Below are positions 47,379-54,205 of a stretch of 64,000 bases of DNA, piece after piece (position 1 is the stretch's first letter; every line of letters starts with the position of its first letter). The DNA lies in contig NZ_VCNK01000014.1 in the NCBI RefSeq assembly GCF_006265095.1, forward strand, positions 124,001-188,000, in the 5' to 3' direction. A program made the translations under genes and the position numbers. The notes beneath the pieces were generated by a model that was not told the origin of the DNA, made no database searches, and worked only from the letters and a program-made list of their open reading frames with translations. Source of the stretch: Phaeobacter sp. B1627. Its GTDB lineage: Bacteria; Pseudomonadota; Alphaproteobacteria; Rhodobacterales; Rhodobacteraceae.

Positions 47379-48563
47379 ATGTTCCAGCCCTTTTTCGAGA
47401 ACCTGCGCGCGGCTGCCGTGCCCGTCTCCCTGCGGGAATACCTCGCCTTTCTCGAAGGGCTGAAGGCCGGGCTGGCCACCTATGACATCGAGGCGTTTTA
47501 CTTCCTCGCGCGCACGGTGATGGTCAAGGATGAACGCAACCTCGACAAATTCGACCGCGCCTTTGCACAGACGTTCAAAGGGCTGGAGGCAATCCCCGCC
47601 GAGGCCGTGATCGATGCGGTTGATCTCCCCGAGGACTGGCTGCGCAAAATGGCGGAGAAACACCTCAGCCCCGAGGAACGGCAGGAAATCGAGGCCCTCG
47701 GCGGCTTTGACAAGCTGATGGAAACGCTCAAGGAGCGGCTCAAGGAGCAGAAGGGGCGTCATCAGGGCGGCAACAAATGGATCGGAACGGCCGGCACCTC
47801 GCCCTTTGGGGCCTATGGCTACAATCCCGAGGGGGTGCGCATCGGCCAGAAGGAAAGCCGCCACCAGCGCGCCGTCAAGGTCTGGGACAAACGCGATTTC
47901 CGCAACCTTGACGGTGATGTGGAACTGGGCACCCGCAACATCAAGGTCGCCCTGAAACGCCTGCGCCGCTGGGTGCGGGAGGGGGCCCGGGATGAGCTGG
48001 ACCTCGACGGCACCATCCGCTCCACTGCCGAACACGGCTATCTGGATGTGAAGACACGGCCCGAGCGGCACAATGCGGTCAAGGTCCTGTTGTTTCTCGA
48101 TGTGGGGGGCTCCATGGACCCGCATATCAAAGTGGTGGAGGAGTTGTTTTCCGCCGCGCGGTCGGAATTCAAGCATCTGGAGTATTTCTACTTCCACAAT
48201 TGCATCTACGAAGGGGTCTGGCGCGACAATCGCCGCCGCTGGGAGGCGCAGACCCCCACCCATGAGGTGCTCCGGACGTATGGGCCGGACTACAAATGTA
48301 TCTTTGTGGGCGATGCCTCGATGTCCCCCTACGAGATCGCCTATCCCGGCGGCGCCAACGAGCATTGGAACCAGGAGGCCGGTCAGGTCTGGCTCGAACG
48401 GGCCCGGGCACAATGGGGGGCGCATCTGTGGATCAATCCCGTGCCCGAGGCGCAATGGGACTACACCCATTCGATCAGCATGATCCGCGAAATCTTCGAA
48501 GGCCGCATGGTGCCGATGACCCTCGCCGGACTGGATCGCGGCATGAAAGAGCTGATCCGCTGA
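47379..48563 (+). CDS. VWA domain protein, CoxE-like
   Basis: A 394-residue protein with an N-terminal helical region and a C-terminal von Willebrand A domain. The MIDAS motif DVGGS is at about 241-245 (DxGxS), followed by YFYFHNCIYEGVW and FVGDASMSPYE, the usual COG3552/CoxE pattern. These proteins act together with MoxR ATPases, which agrees with the MoxR gene at 44369. The cellular client is unknown. Confidence 0.88.
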   Translation: MFQPFFENLRAAAVPVSLREYLAFLEGLKAGLATYDIEAFYFLARTVMVKDERNLDKFDRAFAQTFKGLEAIPAEAVIDAVDLPEDWLRKMAEKHLSPEERQEIEALGGFDKLMETLKERLKEQKGRHQGGNKWIGTAGTSPFGAYGYNPEGVRIGQKESRHQRAVKVWDKRDFRNLDGDVELGTRNIKVALKRLRRWVREGARDELDLDGTIRSTAEHGYLDVKTRPERHNAVKVLLFLDVGGSMDPHIKVVEELFSAARSEFKHLEYFYFHNCIYEGVWRDNRRRWEAQTPTHEVLRTYGPDYKCIFVGDASMSPYEIAYPGGANEHWNQEAGQVWLERARAQWGAHLWINPVPEAQWDYTHSISMIREIFEGRMVPMTLAGLDRGMKELIR

Positions 48564-48587
48564 CCCCTGGCCGTCGGCGGCGACCCT

Positions 48588-48668
48588 GCGCCCTCTGCGC
48601 CTTGTCTTTTGCGCCTTGCGATTTCGCCTTCCCTTGCGTCTTGCGCCTTGCGCCTTGCGATGTCGCAA
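48588..48668. repeat. Degenerate 7-bp repeat array (gcgcctt)
   Basis: About nine copies of gcgcctt or a one-base variant, in blocks, directly 3' of the VWA gene. Slippage-type array. Confidence 0.85.
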
Positions 48669-48736
48669 ATACGGCGTCCTCTGACTGGGCAACCTCCATC
48701 TGGGTGGGCTGCGCCGGTCAGGGACCACAAAAAGTA

Positions 48737-48790
48737 TCAGCCCTTCTGACGTTGTGTTTCGCGTGCGAAACAACAGGTCAGGAAGGCTGA
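48737..48790. terminator. 54-nt inverted repeat after the VWA gene
   Basis: Outer arms TCAGCCCTTCTGAC and GTCAGGAAGGCTGA (12 of 14 paired) and inner arms TGTTTCGC and GCGAAACA (8 of 8), with short symmetric bulges between and a 2-nt tip. T-runs flank both sides, so it could terminate in either direction. It is unusually long for a terminator. Confidence 0.6.
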
Positions 48791-48883
48791 CATTTTCCCA
48801 CAGCCACCCTATGACGGACCCGCGTCGCGTTTCACAGCACGGGGGGCGCTCCCGCCCCTTTGTCATGAGGCATAGCCTCCCTC

Positions 48884-48966
48884 CAAAGCGTTGGGCCGGG
48901 CGGGGGCCGCGCCGAAGGCGCGGCCCCCGCCCCCTCGCGATGCGCGGAGCGCAGCGCAAAACCTCA
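48884..48966. repeat. GC-hairpin intergenic repeat, copy 2
   Basis: Perfect 15-bp stem (48899-48913 with 48917-48931, loop gaa), with flanks caaagcgttgggccg on the left and gcgcaaaacctc on the right. The flanks match copy 1 at 12763-12835 while the stem differs with compensating changes. Confidence 0.8.
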
Positions 48967-49115
48967 GCCGACCGCCAAACCGGGCGCATCCATCACCGCC
49001 AGAAGGCTCCTGCGCCCCGCCCCATCATGTTGCTGCCGCAACGACAGAGCACCTCGCGACAGGAATAGTCAGCAAACACCTTGTCCGCCCCGCGAAACCC
49101 GCCCATATCTGGACC

Positions 49116-49802
49116 ATGCTCAGATTGACGCCCATCCTTCTCGCCGTGATCTACGGGTTGGTCATGTACCGGCTTTCGGTCTGGCGCACCCACCGTGAAC
49201 TGGACGCCCGCTCCACCGAGCTGGCAGATCCCCGGCTGAAGCAGATGACCGACCGGCTTGCCGCCGCACTGGAACTGCCGCGCATCCCGGTCTACATCTA
49301 TGAAATCGACCCGGTGAACGGGCTGGCGGCGCCCGACGGGCGGATCTTCATCACCCGGGGATTTTACCGCAAGTTCCGCAACGGCGAGGTCACGGACGCG
49401 GAACTGACCTCGGTGATCGCGCATGAGCTCGGCCACGTGGCGCTCGGCCACGCCCGCAAGCGGATGATTGACTTCTCGGGACAGAATGCGCTGCGTACGG
49501 TTCTGATGATGGTGCTCGGCCGCTATGTGCCCATCGTCGGCCCCTGGATCGCGGGAATGCTCGCCAACCTGCTGGCGGCGCGCCTGTCCCGCGGCGATGA
49601 ATATGAGGCCGATGAATATGCCGCCGCGCTGCTCACCAAAGCAGGCATCGGCGTCGCGCCCCAGAAAAGCCTCTTCCGCAAGCTCGAAGCGCTGACCAAT
49701 GCGCGCTCCGGCATGGCGCCCGCCTGGTTGATGAGCCACCCGAAGACCGACGAGCGGATCGCCGCGCTGGAGCGGCTGGAGGCGAAATGGGGCACGCCCT
49801 GA
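49116..49802 (+). CDS. M48 family metallopeptidase
   Basis: A 228-residue membrane-anchored zinc protease. N-terminal helix LTPILLAVIYGLVMYRLSVW, zinc motif HELGH at 103-107, third ligand in DEYEADEYA (about 167). A second hydrophobic stretch lies at about 128-150 (MMVLGRYVPIVGPWIAGMLA). It is similar to HtpX/Ste24-like proteases but short, and probably in membrane protein quality control. The start is the ATG at the hydrophobic N-terminus; the long in-frame upstream stretch crosses a hairpin repeat. Confidence 0.87.
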   Translation: MLRLTPILLAVIYGLVMYRLSVWRTHRELDARSTELADPRLKQMTDRLAAALELPRIPVYIYEIDPVNGLAAPDGRIFITRGFYRKFRNGEVTDAELTSVIAHELGHVALGHARKRMIDFSGQNALRTVLMMVLGRYVPIVGPWIAGMLANLLAARLSRGDEYEADEYAAALLTKAGIGVAPQKSLFRKLEALTNARSGMAPAWLMSHPKTDERIAALERLEAKWGTP

Positions 49803-49829
49803 ACGCGCAGGAGCCGCAACCTATCGGCT

Positions 49830-49915
49830 CAAAACGAACCGGCCCAAAACGCGCTGGTTGAAACGCACTGGCTGAAATGCTCAGGTCGAAACACGCTGAC
49901 CGAAACGCACCAGCC
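49830..49915. repeat. Six tandem 14-15-bp units downstream of the M48 gene
   Basis: Six units of the form (c/g)aaacgcnctggnn: two of 15 bp then four of 14 bp. Drift between copies is high. They fill most of the space between the M48 and LLM genes. Confidence 0.88.
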
Positions 49916-50034
49916 AAACCTCGGACAAACCCCGGTCAAGCTGCCGCAACGGCAACCGCCCTGACACCGCCTCCGCCCCCTTGCAAGCTCCACCGCGCGC
50001 CCCCACCTTGGGCCTTCCAGCAAGGAGAAGGTTC

Positions 50035-51024
50035 ATGCGCTATTCCGTCCTCGATCTCGCCCCCGTCCCGGAGGGAACCACCACGGCGCAGGCGCTGAAG
50101 AACAGCGCGGACCTGGCGCGCCACGCCGAAAGCTGGGGCTACCACCGGTTCTGGCTGGCGGAACATCACAACATGCCCGGCATCGCCAGCGCCGCGACGG
50201 CGGTGATGATCGGCCATATCGCCCAGGCCACCGCGACAATGCGGGTCGGAGCCGGTGGCATCATGCTGCCCAACCACGCGCCTTATATGGTGGCAGAAGC
50301 CTTTGGCACGCTGGCGGAACTCCACGGCCCCCGGATCGATCTCGGGCTCGGACGCGCGCCGGGCACGGATATGGCGGCGATGCGCGCCATGCGGCGCGGG
50401 CTGTCCACCGAAGCCGGGGACCGGTTCCCGCAGGATGTGCAGGAATTGATTGCCTTTCTCGGGCCACGGACTGAGGGGGCGCAGCTGCGCGCGATCCCCG
50501 GCGAAGGCACCAACGTGCCGGTCTGGATGCTCGGATCCAGCCTCTATGGGGCGCAGTTGGCGGCCATGTTGGGGCTGCCCTATGCCTTTGCCAGTCACTT
50601 TGCGCCTGCAGCGCTCGAACAGGCGCTGGAGGTCTACCGTCGGCAATTTCGCCCCTCCGCCACGCTGGACCAGCCCACCGCAATGATGGCGATCAATGTC
50701 TTTGCGGCCGGGACGGATGCCGAAGGGGAACGGCTGCGCACCACCATGCAGCAGGCCTTTGCCCGGTTGCGATTGGGCACGCCGGGCAAATTGCCCGCCC
50801 CCGTCGACGACATCTCTCACCACCTCAGCCCGGAGGTCCTGCTTGGCGTGAATGAGGCCCTGTCGATCTCGGCCACCGGCAGCATGGACACTGTCCGCGC
50901 CGAGCTGTCGCAGCTGATCGAGAGGTTCCGACCGGATGAGGTGATCCTGACCGGCCAGATCCACGACCACAGCGCGCGCCTCAGATCATTTGAAATCGCG
51001 GCAGAGATCCTTGCCGACGTCTAG
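50035..51024 (+). CDS. LLM class flavin-dependent oxidoreductase
   Basis: A 329-residue luciferase-like monooxygenase fold protein. The N-terminus [28 protein letters not shown] and [20 protein letters not shown] are typical of the MsnO8/YhbW group, and [10 protein letters not shown] is the flavin-binding region. AAGGAG lies just before the ATG. Substrate unknown. It is a single gene, followed by a repeat-rich spacer. Confidence 0.88.
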   Translation: MRYSVLDLAPVPEGTTTAQALKNSADLARHAESWGYHRFWLAEHHNMPGIASAATAVMIGHIAQATATMRVGAGGIMLPNHAPYMVAEAFGTLAELHGPRIDLGLGRAPGTDMAAMRAMRRGLSTEAGDRFPQDVQELIAFLGPRTEGAQLRAIPGEGTNVPVWMLGSSLYGAQLAAMLGLPYAFASHFAPAALEQALEVYRRQFRPSATLDQPTAMMAINVFAAGTDAEGERLRTTMQQAFARLRLGTPGKLPAPVDDISHHLSPEVLLGVNEALSISATGSMDTVRAELSQLIERFRPDEVILTGQIHDHSARLRSFEIAAEILADV

Positions 51025-51262
51025 CCTGTCGGCGGCGCGCGTCTGACAGGAACGGACTTGTTCGGGAAAGTCGGACCGGACGCGGGTCAGAGCGGACGCG
51101 GGACTGGACGCCAGCCAAGTTCACCAGTCCAGTTCGCCAGTGAGCTCGGGCAGTGTAGGCGGCCGCGCGCAGGCCGGAGTATGGGGCCCGAGTATGGGAG
51201 CGGCGCGGCCAGATGCCATTCCTGCCACGGCCCTGCCTCGGTGCTGTATCCTGTGCCCCCGG

Positions 51263-51298
51263 TTCTAGCCGAGGGCCTTTTTCTAGCCGAGGGCCTTT
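51263..51298. repeat. Perfect 18-bp duplication at the end of the PIN gene
   Basis: ttctagccgagggccttt twice, back to back. Copy 2 contains the last codons (KALG) and stop of the PIN gene; copy 1 lies outside and repeats them. The unit is six codons long. Confidence 0.97.
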
Positions 51299-51867
51299 GC
51301 GATCCGCGGCAGACGTGCCTTTTTCAACAGCGGCCGCATCTCCCAGATCTGCTCAGACGGGATTTTTCCAGTCTGGGTCTTTCTGGACCGGGCGTTTCCG
51401 GCGAGGCGGTTGGCTTCGGCCAGAACACGCTGACCGACCGCCTCTATGCCCGCGCGATCCTGCAACCACAGCCCATAGAGCACCTCATCCGGACCCTGCC
51501 GACCCAGCCCTTCCTCCGCCAGAAGATGACGCGGGAAGTCTTTGATATTCATGGTAACAATCGCATCCGCATGACCTGATACCGCCGCCGCGAGGACGTG
51601 AATGTCATTCTCGTCCGGCAACCAGAGCCGCGCCGCGACGCCGGGCTTCACGGCCACGTCGGACTTGGGCCAGGCGGCCCGCAAAAGCGCGATCTCCGCC
51701 TGAGCCTGCGCCGGACCCTCCGGCCCGATCTTGACCGCAGCCCGCGCCCATTCACCCAGAATACGCTCTGACCAGAGCGGCGTGAAATGGCCAAGCTGCG
51801 CCGCCCCCAGGAGCATTTCCCGCATGACGGTCGGGTAGAGCACGCATGTATCCAGCAGCAGTTTCAT
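51283..51867 (-). CDS. PIN domain protein
   Basis: A 194-residue PIN-fold protein, the nuclease fold of VapC toxins. Acidic residues are D6 (LLLDTCVLYP), D and E near 95-100 (PDENDIHVLAAAV) and D near 113-118 (NIKDF). The C-terminal 80 residues extend beyond a usual 130-residue VapC. No VapB-like antitoxin lies beside it; the neighbour 46 bp upstream is the RlmI-like gene. It belongs to the RSP_2974-type chromosomal PIN family; the toxin role is unproven. Confidence 0.8.
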   Translation of the reverse strand: MKLLLDTCVLYPTVMREMLLGAAQLGHFTPLWSERILGEWARAAVKIGPEGPAQAQAEIALLRAAWPKSDVAVKPGVAARLWLPDENDIHVLAAAVSGHADAIVTMNIKDFPRHLLAEEGLGRQGPDEVLYGLWLQDRAGIEAVGQRVLAEANRLAGNARSRKTQTGKIPSEQIWEMRPLLKKARLPRIAKALG

Positions 51868-51884
51868 TCCCCGCGCCCCTTCAG

Positions 51885-51916
51885 TTCCCCGTCACTTCCC
51901 AGTCACTTCCTGGTCA
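51885..51916. repeat. Three degenerate 11-bp units at the methyltransferase 3' end
   Basis: gtcacttccca-type unit three times, the last overlapping the stop codon of the RlmI-like gene. Confidence 0.75.
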
Positions 51917-53149
51917 ATCGAGACGGAAGAATACGGATTTCAGATAGCCACTTTCGGCCAGCTGCGGCATCTGCGGGTGATCTGCCCCGGCAGAGCCCGT
52001 ATGCAGCAGTTGCGCCCGGCGCCCTCCCTTGCCGATCCCGCGCGCCGATGCATTGCGGAACCGGGTCAGATCGGCGGCATGCGAACAGGAACACAGCCCC
52101 AGGTAGCCGCCCGGCGCGACCAGCGGTGCCGCCAGCTTGGCGATCCGCTCATAGGCGCGCAGCCCTGCTTCAAGCGCTTGTTTTGAGGGCGCAAATGCCG
52201 GCGGGTCGCAGATCACAACATCAAACTGTGCGCCTTCCTCACCGAGGGCGGTCAACACCTCGAAGGCGTCTCCCTGCCGGGCGGTGAAACGGTCGCCAAA
52301 ACCAGAGGCCTCGGCCCCCGCCTGCGCCAGTTCCAGCGCCGCTGCAGAGCCGTCAACGCAGGTGGCATGCCCTGCCCCGGCTGCCAGCATCGCCAGGCCA
52401 AAGCCCCCCACATGGGAAAACACATCCAGCACCCGGGCGCCCGGCGCCACCAGCCGCGCCGCAAAGGCCTGATTGTCACGCTGGTCGTAAAACAGGCCGG
52501 TCTTCTGCCCGCCGGTCAGATCGGCCATATAGGTGGCCCCGTTCATGATCACCGGCACCGGCGCATCGGGGGCGGTGCCTGTCAGAACCGCGCTCACATC
52601 GTCGAGCCCGTCCAGCGCCCTTGTCCGCCCCGAGGCATTCTTCAGAATGACCGTGCAGCCGGTGACCTCTGCCAGCGCCTCGGTCAGCGCCTGCAGATGA
52701 ACCTCGGCCCAGGCCGCATTGGGCTGTACCACGCAGGTGTCGCCGAACCGGTCGATCACCACACCGGGCAGGCCGTCCGCCTCGGCATGCACCAGCCGAT
52801 AGGCGGGCGCGTCATATAGCTGCGCCCGCAGCGCCTGTGCCCGGCTCAGCCGGTCGGCAAACCACGCAACATCGATCTGCGCCGCCGGGTCGCGGTCCAG
52901 CATTCGGGCGATGATCTTGCTGTCGGGATTCATCGCCACGAGGCCCAGCGTGCGGCCGGCCTCGTCCTCGAGCACCGCGAGACTACCGGGGGCCAGCTTT
53001 CGCGTGCGGCGGTCGGTCACCAATTCATTGGCATAGACCCAGGGAAAACCGTGGCGAAGCGCGCGCGCATTCGATTTGGGTTTCATCTTGACGCGCGGGC
53101 GCGGCAGGGGGGCGGGCATCGGAGCGGGGGCGTGATCATCGTCTGTCAT
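51914..53149 (-). CDS. Class I rRNA methyltransferase, RlmI-like
   Basis: A 411-residue SAM-dependent methyltransferase with an N-terminal PUA domain (about 20-100, KPKSNARALRHGFPWVYANE), a central EEHEE-like domain and a C-terminal Rossmann domain. SAM motif I reads VLDVFSHVGGFGLAML, and motif IV is CDPPAFAPSK. The target is probably a 23S rRNA cytosine, by analogy to RlmI (m5C1962). Start MTDDDHAPAP; the frame continues upstream through a tandem-repeat region that is unlikely to be coding. A PIN gene follows on the same strand. Confidence 0.87.
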   Translation of the reverse strand: MTDDDHAPAPMPAPLPRPRVKMKPKSNARALRHGFPWVYANELVTDRRTRKLAPGSLAVLEDEAGRTLGLVAMNPDSKIIARMLDRDPAAQIDVAWFADRLSRAQALRAQLYDAPAYRLVHAEADGLPGVVIDRFGDTCVVQPNAAWAEVHLQALTEALAEVTGCTVILKNASGRTRALDGLDDVSAVLTGTAPDAPVPVIMNGATYMADLTGGQKTGLFYDQRDNQAFAARLVAPGARVLDVFSHVGGFGLAMLAAGAGHATCVDGSAAALELAQAGAEASGFGDRFTARQGDAFEVLTALGEEGAQFDVVICDPPAFAPSKQALEAGLRAYERIAKLAAPLVAPGGYLGLCSCSHAADLTRFRNASARGIGKGGRRAQLLHTGSAGADHPQMPQLAESGYLKSVFFRLD

Positions 53150-53245
53150 GCAGTGCACATAGCCTGATGCGCGCCCTTGCCCAAGACGGAAAAGAGGCCT
53201 CTGGCGGGGGCCTCGTTCTTTTTGTCGCTTTTGCGCTTGGTCCCT

Positions 53246-53340
53246 GCCGCCTGTCTGCAACCTGCCTGCAACCTGTCTGCCGCCTGCCTGCTCCCAGCCT
53301 GCACCCGCCAGCACTCCACAGGCCAGCACTCACAGGCCAG
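53246..53340. repeat. Two adjoining tandem-repeat arrays upstream of the RlmI-like gene
   Basis: An array of about five 10-11-bp units (cctgcctgcaa type), then two copies of ccagcactcacagg (14-15 bp). They lie between the RlmI-like start and the small lipoprotein stop and may alter leader spacing. Confidence 0.85.
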
Positions 53341-53378
53341 ACCACAACGATCCAGTCGGTTCGGGGGATTGAGCTGGC

Positions 53379-53615
53379 TCAGGGGTAGTGGACGGTCAGC
53401 CCGGAGACGGCCGTCTCATGCGGCGCCCGGAGCGTGCCGATCTCGGGGTGCGCCATAGCGCCCTGCTCCAACGCGAATTCGGGTAGCATCGCAATGGCCG
53501 GAACAATATCGGTCAGCGGCTCCAGCGTTGCATTGCGCGACGGCAGATCGACCGACCCGCATGCGGCCAGCGCCAGACCCAATCCTGATAGTGCGATTAG
53601 TCGTGTAAGTATCAT
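53379..53615 (-). CDS. Small lipoprotein
   Basis: A 78-residue protein with a lipoprotein signal (MILTRLIALSGLGLALAAC, Cys19) and a mature part of about 60 residues with no known domain. GGGAGGG is 8 nt before the ATG. Nothing further is recognisable; the C-terminus ends GLTVHYP. Confidence 0.75.
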   Translation of the reverse strand: MILTRLIALSGLGLALAACGSVDLPSRNATLEPLTDIVPAIAMLPEFALEQGAMAHPEIGTLRAPHETAVSGLTVHYP

Positions 53616-53803
53616 GACGAAACCCTCCCAAGCCCGTCGGGCCTTCCGTTTAAACTCGTCCAAAGACTTTGCCCCTGAAACACGGCAGGAATCCGACGAT
53701 ATCGGAACATTTTAAGGAGTTGTTAACCATAACTGTGGCGCTTCTGTGCCCCATGCCGGTCGCAGATGTACCAGCCGACCGCCCCTTGCCGCCTTGAGCG
53801 GCG

Positions 53804-54205
53804 TCAGTCCCTTGGGCGGCTGCGCCAGCCACCACGGCGCCTTGGCCGGTGGTTAGGGTGGTCAGGGTGGTCGGCCGACGCGGCGCCGGAGGTCCCATCG
53901 GAGGGGTCACCGGGCCGCCCGGCGGTGAGACCTTCGCGCAGGACCGCCGTCATCGGGTGGTCGGCCTGCGCGGCACCGTAGTGGTCAAGCAGGGCCTTCA
54001 GCGCCGCCCTGGTATCCTGATCCAATGGTGCCGACAGCGCCCAATCGAGAAAGATGCTGCGGCATTGACCCGCGTCGATCCCCTCGATCCGGTAGGATTC
54101 CCGGATCAGCCCCTTGGGGTCCAGTTGCCGGGCGGTGAATTCGGTCTGTGACGTGCCAGAGGGCGTCATCTCAGGTGGGGTCATATCAGGTGGTGAGGTG
54201 GTCAT
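53804..54205 (-). CDS. Conserved hypothetical protein coupled to glnE
   Basis: A 133-residue protein. An N-terminal Met/Thr/Pro repeat (MTTSPPDMTPPEMTPSG) precedes a compact helical core (about 25-95: RQLDPKGLIRESYRIEGI, QCRSIFLDWALS, ADHPMTAVLREGL) and a basic, His/Arg-rich tail. The core looks conserved in Rhodobacterales downstream of glnE. The start codon overlaps the glnE stop (ATGA). Function unknown. Confidence 0.75.
   Translation of the reverse strand: MTTSPPDMTPPEMTPSGTSQTEFTARQLDPKGLIRESYRIEGIDAGQCRSIFLDWALSAPLDQDTRAALKALLDHYGAAQADHPMTAVLREGLTAGRPGDPSDGTSGAASADHPDHPNHRPRRRGGWRSRPRD
54165..54194. repeat. Two tandem 15-bp units at the 5' end of the glnE-coupled gene
   Basis: gtcatctcaggtggg and a close copy; in frame they encode the repeated PPDMT/PPEMT. 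Confidence 0.88.

Larger units (their letters stand above)
48564..49115. other. 552-bp intergenic region between VWA and M48 genes
   Basis: No gene is supported here. In order it holds gcgcctt-type microsatellite repeats (48588-48668), a 54-nt inverted repeat (48737-48790), and the second copy of the GC-hairpin repeat (48884-48966). Open frames crossing it are Arg-rich and lack ribosome sites. Confidence 0.7.

Noticed and set aside
47301-48989. 562-codon minus-strand frame antisense to the VWA gene
   Set aside because: Shadow of the VWA gene, which has the MIDAS motif and a family-length reading frame.
48754-49068. 104-codon plus-strand frame across the VWA-M48 gap
   Set aside because: It crosses the GC-hairpin repeat, is Arg/Pro-rich and has no initiation signal.
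49830-49915. CRISPR-like array
   Set aside because: Units are 14-15 bp with no spacers, and no cas genes are present. The other arrays in the window fail for the same reason.
51283-51867. Toxin-antitoxin module at the PIN gene
   Set aside because: No antitoxin-sized gene lies upstream; the neighbour is an rRNA methyltransferase, and this PIN type is common as a lone chromosomal gene.
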